From the NCBI GenBank assembly GCA_028289645.1, contig JANQOK010000008.1, forward strand, positions 496,001-560,000: a stretch of 64,000 nt of DNA. Direction: 5' to 3'. Source of the DNA: Anderseniella sp. GTDB lineage: Bacteria > Pseudomonadota > Alphaproteobacteria > Rhizobiales > Aestuariivirgaceae. Positions 45,590 through 54,390 of the stretch are shown here, piece after piece; the stretch's first letter is position 1; each line of letters opens with the position of its first letter. The position numbers and the translations under genes were made by a program. The notes beneath the pieces were generated by a model. The model was given only the letters and a program-made list of their open reading frames with translations. It did no database searches and had not been told where the DNA came from.

Positions 45590-46051
45590 GTGGCTTTCAA
45601 TCTCAATATAAACGGCGAACAGAAATCATTTGACGTCGACGAGGACATGCCACTGCTGTGGGTCATCCGCGACGTCGCCGGCCTGACCGGCACCAAATTC
45701 GGCTGCGGCCTGGCCCAGTGTGGCGCATGCACCGTGCATGTGGATGGCGTACCGACCCGGTCCTGCCAGTTGCAGGTGTCCGATGCGGAAGGCACAACCA
45801 TCACCACAATCGAAGGTGTAACTGGCAAAGTGGCTGAAACCGTGCAGAAAGTATGGGCCGACCTTGATGTTCCGCAGTGCGGCTACTGTCAGTCCGGCCA
45901 GGTGATGGCCGCAGTCGCCCTGCTCAGCGAGACTCCAAAACCGACGGACGAAGATATCAATGATGCACTGTCGGGCAATTTGTGTCGCTGTGCCACCTAT
46001 CAACGCATTCGCGCCGGCATTCACGAAGCCGCCAAGCGCCTGGAGGCCTGA
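45590..46051 (+). CDS. iorA: Molybdenum hydroxylase 2Fe-2S subunit (isoquinoline 1-oxidoreductase alpha-like)
   Basis: A 153-residue protein, GTG start, with two iron-sulfur motifs: CGLAQCGACTV plus a downstream Cys, and CGYCQSGQVM...CRCATYQRI. This is the small subunit of xanthine dehydrogenase-family molybdenum enzymes. Followed after four bases by the large subunit gene. The electron acceptor, often a cytochrome c, is not encoded here. Confidence 0.92.
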   Translation: MAFNLNINGEQKSFDVDEDMPLLWVIRDVAGLTGTKFGCGLAQCGACTVHVDGVPTRSCQLQVSDAEGTTITTIEGVTGKVAETVQKVWADLDVPQCGYCQSGQVMAAVALLSETPKPTDEDINDALSGNLCRCATYQRIRAGIHEAAKRLEA

Positions 46052-46055
46052 GTCC

Positions 46056-48254
46056 ATGTTGAACAAGATCATTCCAGAACTGAACCCTTCAAAAATTGAA
46101 ACCAGCCGCCGCGGATTTCTGCTCGGTGCATCTGCCGTAGCAGGCGGACTGATGGTTGGATTGCGGGCAGCGCCAGTCAGTGCCGCAGCCGGCAAAGCCG
46201 CCGAAGCCGCCAATCCTCTGACCGGTTACATTCATATCTCTCCCGACAATTCCATCACCATTCTGTCGTCGCAATTCGACATGGGCCAGGGTCCCTATCA
46301 CGGCCTGGCCACGCTGGTGGTTGAAGAACTGGGCGCCGACTGGTCCCAGATTGACGTCAAGGGCGCAGCCGGCAACACCAAGCTTTACGGCAATTTCATG
46401 TGGGGTGGCGCGGTGCAGGGCACTGGCGGCTCCACGTCCATGGCGACTTCGTTTGACCGTTACCGGCAGGCAGGTGCCGCAGCTCGCGAAATGCTGGTTG
46501 CAGCCGCCGCAGATACCTGGGGCGTGGATGCATCCGGGATCACGGCTGCCGGTGGCAAACTGACTGATGGCGCAGGCAACTCTGCCAGTTTCGGCGACAT
46601 GGCCGAAAAGGCTGCTGCCATGCCTTTGCCAGGAGATGTGAAGCTCAAGGACGCAGCCGAATGGACGCAGATCGGCAACGAACAATTGCGCCGGTTTGAC
46701 AGCGCTGCCAAGGCCAACGGCACCCACGATTTCACCATCGATGTGAAACTTGACGGTATGCTCACGGCGGTCGTGGCGCATCCGCCAAAGTTTGGCGCCA
46801 AGGTGAAGTCCTTTGATGCCGCCGAAGCAATGAAAGTGCGCGGTGTCACCGATGTGGTTGAAATCCCACGCGGCGTCGCCGTCGTCGGTGAGCACATGTG
46901 GGCGGCAATAAAAGGTCGCGACGCACTTACGGTCGAATGGGACGAAGCTGATGCCGAAACCCGCGGCAGTGCCGAGATCATGGCCGACTACAAGGCCAGG
47001 GCCGGTGACAAGCAACAGGCCACGGCCCGCACCGAAGGCGATACGGAAGCCGCGCTGGCTTCGGCCGCGAAGGTCATCGAGGCGACCTACGAGTTTCCGT
47101 ACCTGGCCCATGCCGCCATGGAGCCGCTCAATGCGGTTGCCCGTAGGAATGCCGATGGCACCCTGGAAGTCTGGGGCGGCCACCAGATCCCGGATGTGTA
47201 CCAGGGCATCTCTGCAAAAATTGCCGGCGTGAAACCGGAACAGGTAACCATGCACGTGATGAAAACCGGTGGCGGCTTCGGCCGGCGCGCGGTTGCGGAC
47301 GGTGATGTGGTTGCAGAAGCGGTGTCGGTTGCCAAAGCCATCGATTACAGGGCGCCGGTCAAGGTCCAGTGGACACGCGAAGACGATATGCGCGGCGGCC
47401 GCTACCGGCCAGCCTATGTGCATTCGTTCAAGGCAGGCCTGGACAAGGACAACAGGCTGGTTGCCTGGCACAATCATATTGTCGGCCAATCCATTGTCAG
47501 CGGCACCCCGTTTGAGGGTTTGATCAAGAACGGCGTCGACGGCACCTCGGTCGAAGGCGCGTCCAACATCCCCTACGGCATTGCCAACATCAATGTCGGA
47601 CTGACGACGACCGACGTGAAGGTGCCGGTATTGTGGTGGCGCGCGGTTGGTTCCACCCACACGGCTTATGCGGTGGAGAGCTTCCTGGATGAGGTCATCG
47701 CCGAGATCGGCGCCGACCCGTACGCCTACCGGATGGAACTGCTTAAGGACCACCCGCGCCATGCCGCGGTTCTGAAGCTGGCAGCCGACAAGGCGGGCTG
47801 GTCGACCCCGGCGCCTGAGGGCCGGTTCCGCGGCCTGGCTGTGCATGAGAGCTTCAGCTCGGTGGTGGCGCATATCGCCGAGGTCTCCATGGACAACGGC
47901 ACACCGGTGGTCCACAAGGTGACGGTCGCGGTGGACTGCGGCACCGCCATCAACCCGGACACGATCAAGGCGCAGATGGAAGGCGGCACCGGTTTTGGCC
48001 TCGGCTCTATTCTGGCCGAGGAACTGACGCTGGCGAACGGCGAAGTGGAACAAGGCAACTACGACAGCTACACCCCGCTGCGCATCGACGCGATGCCGCA
48101 TGTGGAGGTGCACATCGTGCCGTCCACCAACAAGCCGACGGGCGTCGGCGAACCGGGCGTGCCATCAATTGGGCCGGCAGTGGCCAACGCCATCGCTGCG
48201 GCTGGCGGACGCCGCATTCGCGTACTGCCGATGTCGAAATCTATGGGCACCTGA
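46056..48254 (+). CDS. iorB: Molybdenum hydroxylase large subunit, Tat-exported (isoquinoline 1-oxidoreductase beta-like)
   Basis: A 732-residue protein. A Tat signal (TSRRGFLLGASAVAGG) sends it to the periplasm with its 2Fe-2S partner. The molybdopterin-cytosine-dinucleotide site is seen in GGGFGRRAVAD and the catalytic Glu in GVGEPGVPS. It hydroxylates aldehydes or N-heterocycles. The AraC gene upstream is the likely regulator. Isoquinoline itself is only a family name; an aldehyde is equally possible. Confidence 0.9.
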   Translation: MLNKIIPELNPSKIETSRRGFLLGASAVAGGLMVGLRAAPVSAAAGKAAEAANPLTGYIHISPDNSITILSSQFDMGQGPYHGLATLVVEELGADWSQIDVKGAAGNTKLYGNFMWGGAVQGTGGSTSMATSFDRYRQAGAAAREMLVAAAADTWGVDASGITAAGGKLTDGAGNSASFGDMAEKAAAMPLPGDVKLKDAAEWTQIGNEQLRRFDSAAKANGTHDFTIDVKLDGMLTAVVAHPPKFGAKVKSFDAAEAMKVRGVTDVVEIPRGVAVVGEHMWAAIKGRDALTVEWDEADAETRGSAEIMADYKARAGDKQQATARTEGDTEAALASAAKVIEATYEFPYLAHAAMEPLNAVARRNADGTLEVWGGHQIPDVYQGISAKIAGVKPEQVTMHVMKTGGGFGRRAVADGDVVAEAVSVAKAIDYRAPVKVQWTREDDMRGGRYRPAYVHSFKAGLDKDNRLVAWHNHIVGQSIVSGTPFEGLIKNGVDGTSVEGASNIPYGIANINVGLTTTDVKVPVLWWRAVGSTHTAYAVESFLDEVIAEIGADPYAYRMELLKDHPRHAAVLKLAADKAGWSTPAPEGRFRGLAVHESFSSVVAHIAEVSMDNGTPVVHKVTVAVDCGTAINPDTIKAQMEGGTGFGLGSILAEELTLANGEVEQGNYDSYTPLRIDAMPHVEVHIVPSTNKPTGVGEPGVPSIGPAVANAIAAAGGRRIRVLPMSKSMGT

Positions 48255-48270
48255 CCTGTTGCAGGAACTG

Positions 48271-48296
48271 CACCCGTCCTCCAGCGAGGGCGGGTG
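48271..48296. terminator. Hairpin between convergent iorB and the EamA permease
   Basis: CACCCG.CCTC pairs with GAGG.CGGGTG around a CAGC loop. It lies 17 bases after iorB and could terminate it. There is no strong T-run, so confidence is moderate. Confidence 0.4.
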
Positions 48297-48412
48297 ACTT
48301 GCGCGCTGAAAGTGCAGCGCAGCGCTTGATGGACTGAATCAGTCCTGAAGCTCAATATATTGTTTTCAATGCGTTTTATCGGACAGTTTGCGTATTATTA
48401 CAATCTGTAGTT

Positions 48413-49324
48413 TCAATTGCCTGGCACCCGCCTCTGCCGTTCCGGAAGGTTGATCGCCGCGACGCCGATGATGGCTGCGACCAGGCCCAGACCGATCACC
48501 GGGGTGATCTGTTCGCCGAGGAATATGATGCCCAGCGCGACGCCGAAACCGGCCCTCAGATAGGCCTGGCTGGCGGTGCCCATTGAACCCAGCGTCCTGA
48601 GCAGGCGGAAGTAGATCAGCAAGGCACAGGCAGTGCACAGCACCGACAGCATGGACGCCGCAGCTATCGCCTTCGCGGACGGCGCGAGGGACCACGGCTG
48701 CTCCAGAATTAGGCTGGCCGGCACCAGCACAGCCGATGCGCAGATCATGGTGCCAGCTGCTGTCGCCGTTGCCGAGATGTGCGCAAATCTTTTGCCGTAG
48801 ATCGCGGCACAGGCATAGAGGATCGCCCCGGCGATAGCCGCCAGCTGCCCGGCGACCTGCTGGCCGAGGCCGGCTAGTGCATCGACACCAACGATCATGG
48901 TGACACCAAGCAGGCCGAGGCAGGCACCGAACAGTTTCAAGGCACTTGTCGCCTCATGCCGGGTGACAAGAACCGTGAACAGAAATACGAAAATCGGCGA
49001 CGTGGAATTCAGAACGCTGGCCAGCCCGCTGTCGACATGTTGCTGGCCCCAGGCGAGCAGCGTCCAGGCGGCTGTCGAGTTGAAGAACGATTGCAGCAGC
49101 AGCATGCGCCATGTCCTGCCATCGCGAGGCAGGCGATCATTGCGCCAGGACAGGACAGCGAACAGGAACACGGCGGCTATGGTCACTCGCACTGCAATCA
49201 GTGTCACCGGCGGGATTTCCGCAACCGCCACCTTTATGAACAGGTAGGACGATCCCCACAGCAAGGCCAGCAGCCCAAGCAAGGCGAGTTCGACAATCAG
49301 AACCGGCTTGGCGGATGCGTTCAA
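48413..49324 (-). CDS. DMT superfamily permease (EamA)
   Basis: A 303-residue protein with ten hydrophobic segments in two EamA repeats (LLWGSSYLFIKVAVAE and the second half around LLIYFRLLRTLGSM). Probably a metabolite exporter. It lies downstream of the NIPSNAP gene on the same strand. Confidence 0.88.
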   Translation of the reverse strand: MNASAKPVLIVELALLGLLALLWGSSYLFIKVAVAEIPPVTLIAVRVTIAAVFLFAVLSWRNDRLPRDGRTWRMLLLQSFFNSTAAWTLLAWGQQHVDSGLASVLNSTSPIFVFLFTVLVTRHEATSALKLFGACLGLLGVTMIVGVDALAGLGQQVAGQLAAIAGAILYACAAIYGKRFAHISATATAAGTMICASAVLVPASLILEQPWSLAPSAKAIAAASMLSVLCTACALLIYFRLLRTLGSMGTASQAYLRAGFGVALGIIFLGEQITPVIGLGLVAAIIGVAAINLPERQRRVPGN

Positions 49325-49355
49325 AACCCAACCCCTTCCTGTTTCTTATTCGCGC

Positions 49356-49688
49356 CTACTGCTCAGCCCTTGCGACCAAATGCGGCGCCGATGCCAGCTT
49401 CAGGAACGTCCTGTCTTCGCGCAGCAGAAACTGTTCCTGTTGAGCGAACCGGTAATTCTCCCGGCCCAGAGGATCAGCGGCCAGTCGCTGGCGGTATTGT
49501 TCATAAGCGGCAAGACTGTCGATGTTATAGACCCCGTAAGCCAGCGTACTGGAGCCTTCATGCGGTGCATAGTAGCCAATCAGATCCGCGCCACAGCGTG
49601 GAATGGCCTCGCCCCAGTTGCGGGCATACTGCTCAAATTGGTCTGTTTTGGTCGGGTCGATGTGATAGCGGATAAAGCAGGTCAGCAT
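49356..49688 (-). CDS. NIPSNAP family protein
   Basis: A 110-residue ferredoxin-like dimer protein; ATG 49688 is preferred because AAAGG precedes it. Family pattern: [21 protein letters not shown] and [20 protein letters not shown]. Divergent from an ArsR-type regulator at 49767, which probably controls it and the EamA permease. Biochemical role unknown. Confidence 0.82.
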   Translation of the reverse strand: MLTCFIRYHIDPTKTDQFEQYARNWGEAIPRCGADLIGYYAPHEGSSTLAYGVYNIDSLAAYEQYRQRLAADPLGRENYRFAQQEQFLLREDRTFLKLASAPHLVARAEQ

Positions 49689-49766
49689 TTTGGAGCCTTT
49701 CATTCTTAGGTGACCATCGAATAATGGCGCATTGCCTAACCTGAATGCTTCGATTATGATCGAACC

Positions 49767-50462
49767 ATGAAAGAAGGTCCTGACATTGCGCTTCTGGGTT
49801 CGCTGATCGGGGATCCGGCACGGGCCAACATGCTCACCGCCCTGATGAGCGGCAAGGCGTTGACGGCAACTGAACTGGCGTCTGAAGCGGGCGTAACGGT
49901 GCAGACCGCAAGTTCACACCTGAAAAAACTTCAAGACGCGCACCTTTTGCGGCAGCGCAAACAGGGACGTCACCGCTATTTCGCACTGGCAGACGATGAT
50001 GTCGGTGGCGTGTTGGAAGCCATGATGGGGCTGGCTGCCGGGCGTGGCCTGATACGCACCCGCACCGGCCCGCGCGACGAGGCCCTGCGCAAGGCGCGGG
50101 TTTGCTACAATCATCTTGCCGGCGATCTGGGCGTGACCGTCTATGACGGCCTGATTGGCCGGGGGTACCTGGCGGAAAAGGGCGAGGATGTCCGCCTGAC
50201 CCGCGATGGGGAAGAGTTTATGGAGGCATTCGGCATCGATCTGGCGGGCCTGTCGAGAAACAGACGCCCGATGTGCAAATCCTGCCTCGACTGGAGTTCG
50301 CGGCGCATGCATCTGGCAGGCTCAGTGGGTACCGCCCTGCTCGATCGGTTCTACCAACTGGGCTGGGCGTCGCGTTTGGAGGGATCGCGAGTGGTCAAGT
50401 TCAGCCCGCAAGGGGAAGGCAGACTGCTGGCAAAGTTTGGCTTCAGTGCTCCGGAGTCGTAA
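49767..50462 (+). CDS. ArsR-type winged-helix regulator
   Basis: A 231-residue protein. Residues about 5-80 are an ArsR HTH ([26 protein letters not shown]). The C-terminal part has [11 protein letters not shown] and [17 protein letters not shown], cysteine- and histidine-containing segments common to this long ArsR group. It overlaps the 3' end of the convergent PqqD-like gene by 20 bp. Confidence 0.85.
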   Translation: MKEGPDIALLGSLIGDPARANMLTALMSGKALTATELASEAGVTVQTASSHLKKLQDAHLLRQRKQGRHRYFALADDDVGGVLEAMMGLAAGRGLIRTRTGPRDEALRKARVCYNHLAGDLGVTVYDGLIGRGYLAEKGEDVRLTRDGEEFMEAFGIDLAGLSRNRRPMCKSCLDWSSRRMHLAGSVGTALLDRFYQLGWASRLEGSRVVKFSPQGEGRLLAKFGFSAPES

Positions 50463-50736
50463 CGCAAACCGCCAGGTTTTTGTGCTGCATGTCATCCAGG
50501 AACCGCGATATATGGCGGCGCAGGTCTTTGGTTTTCCGGTCAGGAAACGCAGCGGAGAAAGTCGCAACAATCTCGTACACTGTGGTGGGCTGCTCGAGCA
50601 GACGCCAGATGCCCCCTGCCATTGCATCGAGGGCGTGGATTTTGCCCTGAATGTCATCGATCAGGAAAATTTCGCCGTCCACTTCCTTATGCAATATCGC
50701 GGGATTGCGGCCGTAGGTGGCTTTCAAGTTGCTCAT
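50443..50736 (-). CDS. PqqD-like peptide-binding protein
   Basis: A 97-residue PqqD-family protein (EVDGEIFLIDDIQGKIHALDAMAGGIWRLLE), the RRE-type fold that binds leader peptides or substrates in peptide-modification systems. Its start overlaps the stop of the HPr-kinase-like gene (ATGA), so they are translated together. This pairing is known as the HPr-kinase-related system; its products are not characterised. Confidence 0.82.
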   Translation of the reverse strand: MSNLKATYGRNPAILHKEVDGEIFLIDDIQGKIHALDAMAGGIWRLLEQPTTVYEIVATFSAAFPDRKTKDLRRHISRFLDDMQHKNLAVCVTTPEH

Positions 50737-51671
50737 TGGCCGGCTCCGATTTCAGTGGCCGGATTTTGCGCAAAGGCGGTTTCAAGCACCGAAACCGCAT
50801 CCTCAATGCTGTGGTACGACATGGTGTGGCAGGATGCAGCCGATACGATGTTGTGGAGATGATCAAACACCACACTTGCCGGCATGGCGGTACTGTAGTT
50901 CTGGCTTATCAGAGCGCGCAGGGCTGCACCGCCAGTGACATCGGCCAGGTTGGCGGGACCCAACTTGTTCGAACGCTTGAGTTGCACAACCGCCCTGATC
51001 GGCAGTGACGCGCCAATGTCGGCCAGCCGGTCGGGGCCAAGATCCAGATACTGCTGCTCAACATCTGCCAGCGTGGCATGGATGTCCAGGAATTCACGCA
51101 GTTTCCTGCCCATTGCCTGTGGCGGCAATGGCAGTCTGACACGCGGCAACATGCCGAGCGCCAATGCCTCGTTCGCAGCCGGGTCGATAGCCACGACATC
51201 GTCACCGAACACCATGTGCCCACCTGCAGCCAGAGCGGCTGTCAGCAGACTTTTGCCAGCTCTGTGTCCGCCGGGAAACAGCACGACACCATCCGCGAAC
51301 CTTACGGCGGCGCAGTGCAGGGTAAAATATTCCGAAAACCTGTCAACGAACCAGCCGTTAAGCAGATAATGAACATCGCTGAGCGCAGATGCGGTACTTT
51401 CCGGACGGCCAAAGAGGTCTTTCGCGGTCAATCTGCCGGACGGAAGCATCCAGTCATAAGTGTCGCCTTCTCTGGTGATCACCATCGCCGGCTGGATGCT
51501 GTCGGAGACGGCCAGTTCAACCAAGTCCCAGCCACGCAGGATTTTTTTCAGACCAGCAACCAACTCCTCGCAGTCGACAATGTCGACGATCCAGCATTCA
51601 CCATTCCAGGCAACTTTAAGCCGGCGGGCATCTGATTGAGCGGCCTGGATGTTTTCAGCATCTTGCAGCAT
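50733..51671 (-). CDS. HPr kinase/phosphorylase-like protein
   Basis: A 312-residue protein; ATG 51671 has AGGA seven bases upstream, while ATG 51743 lies 72 bases earlier without such a site. From about residue 115 the HprK-like core is visible: FTLHCAAVRFADGVVLF, P-loop FPGGHRAGKSLL (about 132-143) and FGDDVVAID. HprK is a serine kinase of HPr, but no PTS genes are near. Its partner genes are a PqqD-like protein and a Ser/Arg/Lys/Gly repeat protein, so the target may be the repeat protein. Confidence 0.78.
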   Translation of the reverse strand: MLQDAENIQAAQSDARRLKVAWNGECWIVDIVDCEELVAGLKKILRGWDLVELAVSDSIQPAMVITREGDTYDWMLPSGRLTAKDLFGRPESTASALSDVHYLLNGWFVDRFSEYFTLHCAAVRFADGVVLFPGGHRAGKSLLTAALAAGGHMVFGDDVVAIDPAANEALALGMLPRVRLPLPPQAMGRKLREFLDIHATLADVEQQYLDLGPDRLADIGASLPIRAVVQLKRSNKLGPANLADVTGGAALRALISQNYSTAMPASVVFDHLHNIVSAASCHTMSYHSIEDAVSVLETAFAQNPATEIGAGQ

Positions 51672-51764
51672 GCGGTTTCCTGGTCTGAAAATGGCCCACT
51701 GCCAGAGCCGGAGCCCTGGCAGCAGTGTTATTGTGTGAAACAAGCAGGAAGTGTGCCAGAGGCA

Positions 51765-52547
51765 CTATCTCTGCCCGGTCCAGTCACGGCAGCGCCTTGG
51801 TGAGCTCTCCCAGTTGCCGCAACCATCACTGGATACGCCAACATCACTTCCATCGTCACGGCCTTTGCCGTGACCCTTGCCGCGACCTTTTCCATAACCT
51901 TTGCCGCGGCCCTTGCCACGGCCTCTACCGCGACCCTTGCCACGGCCAGAGCCCTTACCACGGCCAGAGCCCTTGCCACGGCCGGAACCCTTGCCACGGC
52001 CGGAACCCTTGCCACGACCAGAACCCTTGCCACGGCCAGAACCCTTGCCACGGCCGGAACCCTTGCCACGACCAGAACCCTTGCCACGGCCAGAACCCTT
52101 GCCACGGCCAGAGCCTTTGCCACGACCAGAACCCTTGCCACGGCCAGAGCCTTTGCCACGACCAGAACCCTTGCCACGGCCGGAACCCTTGCCACGGCCG
52201 GAACCCTTGCCACGGCCGGAACCCTTACCACGGCCGGAACCCTTACCACGGCCAGAGCCTTTGCCACGGCCGGAACCACGCCCGCGGCCGCCACCGGAAC
52301 CACGACCGCCACGGCCGCCACCGGAACCACGACCTCCGCGGCCACCGCCGGAACCGCCACCACGGCCACCGCCACCGCCGCCGCGGCCGCGGCCACCGGC
52401 ATGTCCTTCACTGATCGTCATGAGTGATGGCGCGACAAGAAGGCTGAGACCCGTCAGGCCTAACCTGGCCAACGCCTCTCTGCGATCGAGTTCATTTTGT
52501 TGGGATTTATCAGGCTCGTTTGCCGAGCTTTCTGGTACTTTTTTCAA
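51765..52547 (-). CDS. GRGKGS hexapeptide-repeat protein with RR-type leader
   Basis: A 260-residue protein starting at a TTG preceded by AGGAG. The N-terminal 50 residues are a leader with RREALARLGL and a hydrophobic stretch (SLLVAPSLMTISEGHA). After a Gly/Arg-rich transition the chain is about 18 copies of GRGKGS, encoded by an 18-bp DNA repeat, and a short C-terminal segment with two Cys. It should be exported and strongly cationic. The genes for an HPr-kinase-like and a PqqD-like protein follow directly, so Ser in each repeat could be phosphorylated. No close functional relative is known to me. Confidence 0.75.
   Translation of the reverse strand: MKKVPESSANEPDKSQQNELDRREALARLGLTGLSLLVAPSLMTISEGHAGGRGRGGGGGGRGGGSGGGRGGRGSGGGRGGRGSGGGRGRGSGRGKGSGRGKGSGRGKGSGRGKGSGRGKGSGRGKGSGRGKGSGRGKGSGRGKGSGRGKGSGRGKGSGRGKGSGRGKGSGRGKGSGRGKGSGRGKGSGRGKGSGRGKGSGRGKGRGRGRGKGRGKGYGKGRGKGHGKGRDDGSDVGVSSDGCGNWESSPRRCRDWTGQR
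51946..52270. repeat. Tandem 18-bp repeat array inside the GRGKGS gene
   Basis: About 18 near-identical 18-bp units (plus-strand consensus CCACGGCCAGAACCCTTG) with synonymous variation at a few positions. Such an array can change copy number by slippage or recombination, so the length of the encoded protein may vary among strains. Confidence 0.9.
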
Positions 52548-52556
52548 TGCCGTTAC

Positions 52557-52578
52557 TCCTTGTTACAAACTAACAAGG
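52557..52578 (-). promoter_or_regulatory. Hairpin containing the Shine-Dalgarno of the GRGKGS gene
   Basis: In the mRNA CCTTGTTA pairs with TAACAAGG around GTTTG; the AAGG of the 3' arm is part of the AAGGAG ribosome site for the TTG start at 52547. This would hide the site and could make translation conditional, or it may be an operator for a repressor. Confidence 0.5.
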
Positions 52579-53137
52579 GCGACACATCGGTCCATATCTC
52601 ACCGCATCTACACAACGGTCGTCCATGCTGCGCAGAAAGCTCCCCCCAGGTGACCCCGGAAACAGTCATGAAGTGTAGCGAGTCGCTGAATTCGCTGTCA
52701 AATTGAATCTAATTCACGGTTAAATCGAAAGGATTAAGTAACCATCTTGATCGGAATGGGCAGAATGACAGCAATTAATCCGTAGACGGCAATACATAGC
52801 ACCCATAGTTAAAATCAGTATGCAAATTATATCTTGATGATTTGACTTCAATGGACCCAAAGACAAGCAAATACTTTTACGGATAATCCAATCATTCTTA
52901 TCCTGTTTCAGGCATGCTTCCGCACTGCACAACTCCCGGGAAGCGAGCAAGTCCGCAATGACTGCATCGAGTTGCACATCCCATCGCATGAAAATCGCGT
53001 TACCGATCTGCCCGCCCATAAAGCCAGTTGATGCCTTGTGTGCTCCATTTAATTTGTACCAAACAGATCATTGCTGCCAAGGTTGGCGCAACTATCCGCA
53101 TTGACGCTTGAGGGGCGATTCAAGACGGAGACTGGAA
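52579..53137. other. Gene-poor, low-GC stretch upstream of the repeat-protein operon
   Basis: About 560 bp with locally lower GC. It should hold the promoter of the minus-strand repeat-protein operon. A minus-strand open frame of 99 codons (52720-53019) has unusual composition and no recognisable family, so I do not call it a gene. Confidence 0.4.
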
Positions 53138-53401
53138 ATGAAGAGCCCTTCCTTGATCACCTGCACGGCCGTGCTTCACGCAATAGTAATCTTCGGCATT
53201 TCAGCCCCGGCGAGCGCCAGGGTCGGATGCGCCTACACTGCAACCGACATCCACGGCCACGTGGTGGCCGCCTATGGTTCTCACCGCAAGAAAACCAGCG
53301 TCGCATGCGACCGGGCCCGGCGGCAATGCAACCGCAAGATGAACCGCGAGCGGCGGAGAAAGAAATTTGGCCGCAGCCACGGTTGCAAAAGGGTCAATTA
53401 G
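53138..53401 (+). CDS. Small secreted basic protein, cysteine-containing
   Basis: 87 residues from ATG 53138, with a signal peptide ending SAPASA. The mature part has three Cys (GCAYTATD, VACDRARRQC) and a very basic tail (NRKMNRERRRKKFG). No family recognised. The mature length and charge resemble small secreted or DNA/envelope-binding peptides, but that is speculation. It lies just upstream of the GNAT gene. Confidence 0.55.
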   Translation: MKSPSLITCTAVLHAIVIFGISAPASARVGCAYTATDIHGHVVAAYGSHRKKTSVACDRARRQCNRKMNRERRRKKFGRSHGCKRVN

Positions 53402-53441
53402 ACATCCGCCGTGGCCAACGCTGCACGGAAACAGATCAAAT

Positions 53442-54314
53442 ATGCACAGTCGCAACGCGGCCCTCAGTACCGGATCATGCGAGGAGATCAGCCTGATCGA
53501 TCTCCATGACGGATTTTGCCGGGCCTTTTCCGACTACTCCGTTGCCATGCAGCCATCAATCAGCGAGTTCAGGCTGATGCTCGCCCAGCGCGGGTTTGAC
53601 CGAACGCTGTCACGGGTCGCCCTTGCCGGACGGTCCGTGATCTCATTCTGGCTGATCGGTCACGATCCGGCGTCCGGCAACCGATCTGCGTATGTGATCG
53701 CTAGCGGCACAGCACCCGGTTTTCGCGGTCGTGGCCTGGCAGAGAATCTGCATCGGAGCTTGCAACTGTCTTTTGTGCAATACGGGATAAGCTGCGTGCA
53801 ACTGGAGGTGATTGCTTCCAACAAACCGGCCCGATCGCTGTATGCCAAGCTGGGATATGTGCCAGCGCGCGATCTGTGCTGTTTTGAAGTCGCCCGCACT
53901 GAAATCAGGCCTGCAGCAGCTGGCCGTGCCAGAATTGCAGAGTGCAATCTGTCAGACCTGTTGTGCCTCCAGGATACTTTCCGCGACTGGCAACCTTCAT
54001 GGCAGAACGACAACAGGTCACTGTCACGCATTCCCGCTGAATTGGTATGTGTCGCGGCGAAGAAGGACGGCGGGCCAATCGCTTACGGAGTGCTGATTAA
54101 ACCAACGGACACAATAGCCCAACTGGCGGTCAGAGATGACCGGCGCCGGTGCGGGATTGGCTCAGCCATACTGCACGCACTTGCCGTCGCTTCGCCTGGC
54201 GACACTCTCAAGGTCATAAATGCCGACAGCCGGGACACCGGCTTTCAGGCCTTCCTGACCTACCACGGTGCACGGACAGGGATCACCCAGGTGGAAATGG
54301 TCCTGCGCCAGTAA
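53442..54314 (+). CDS. Tandem GNAT acetyltransferase
   Basis: 290 residues from ATG 53442 holding two GNAT folds. The first acetyl-CoA loop is GTAPGFRGRGLAENLHR and the second VRDDRRRCGIGSAILHAL. The N-terminal domain has ARSLYAKLGY, a typical GNAT end. Substrate unknown. The upstream gene is a small secreted basic protein and the next gene a hydrolase. Confidence 0.8.
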   Translation: MHSRNAALSTGSCEEISLIDLHDGFCRAFSDYSVAMQPSISEFRLMLAQRGFDRTLSRVALAGRSVISFWLIGHDPASGNRSAYVIASGTAPGFRGRGLAENLHRSLQLSFVQYGISCVQLEVIASNKPARSLYAKLGYVPARDLCCFEVARTEIRPAAAGRARIAECNLSDLLCLQDTFRDWQPSWQNDNRSLSRIPAELVCVAAKKDGGPIAYGVLIKPTDTIAQLAVRDDRRRCGIGSAILHALAVASPGDTLKVINADSRDTGFQAFLTYHGARTGITQVEMVLRQ

Positions 54315-54390
54315 CTTTTCCGGCGGCGCAATTGGCATTTCATGGCATGATCATCAGATGGGATAAGTATTCAAAGGCAAACACAAGTTC

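Noticed and set aside
46089-48113. Long open frame (674 codons) on the minus strand opposite iorB
   Set aside because: It lies antisense to a complete molybdenum hydroxylase with intact motifs. Long antisense frames are expected in GC-rich genes.
51946-52270. CRISPR array
   Set aside because: Units are contiguous with no variable spacers, and they encode a protein repeat.
51725-52653. Three other long repetitive frames across the GRGKGS array
   Set aside because: They are readings of the same 18-bp repeat in other frames (CHGQNP-, LATAGT- and PRPEPL-type). Only the minus-strand GRGKGS frame has a leader, a ribosome site and operon partners.
52720-53019. 99-codon minus-strand frame in the low-GC stretch
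   Set aside because: Odd composition with many Ile/Cys, no ribosome site or family signature; treated as non-coding.
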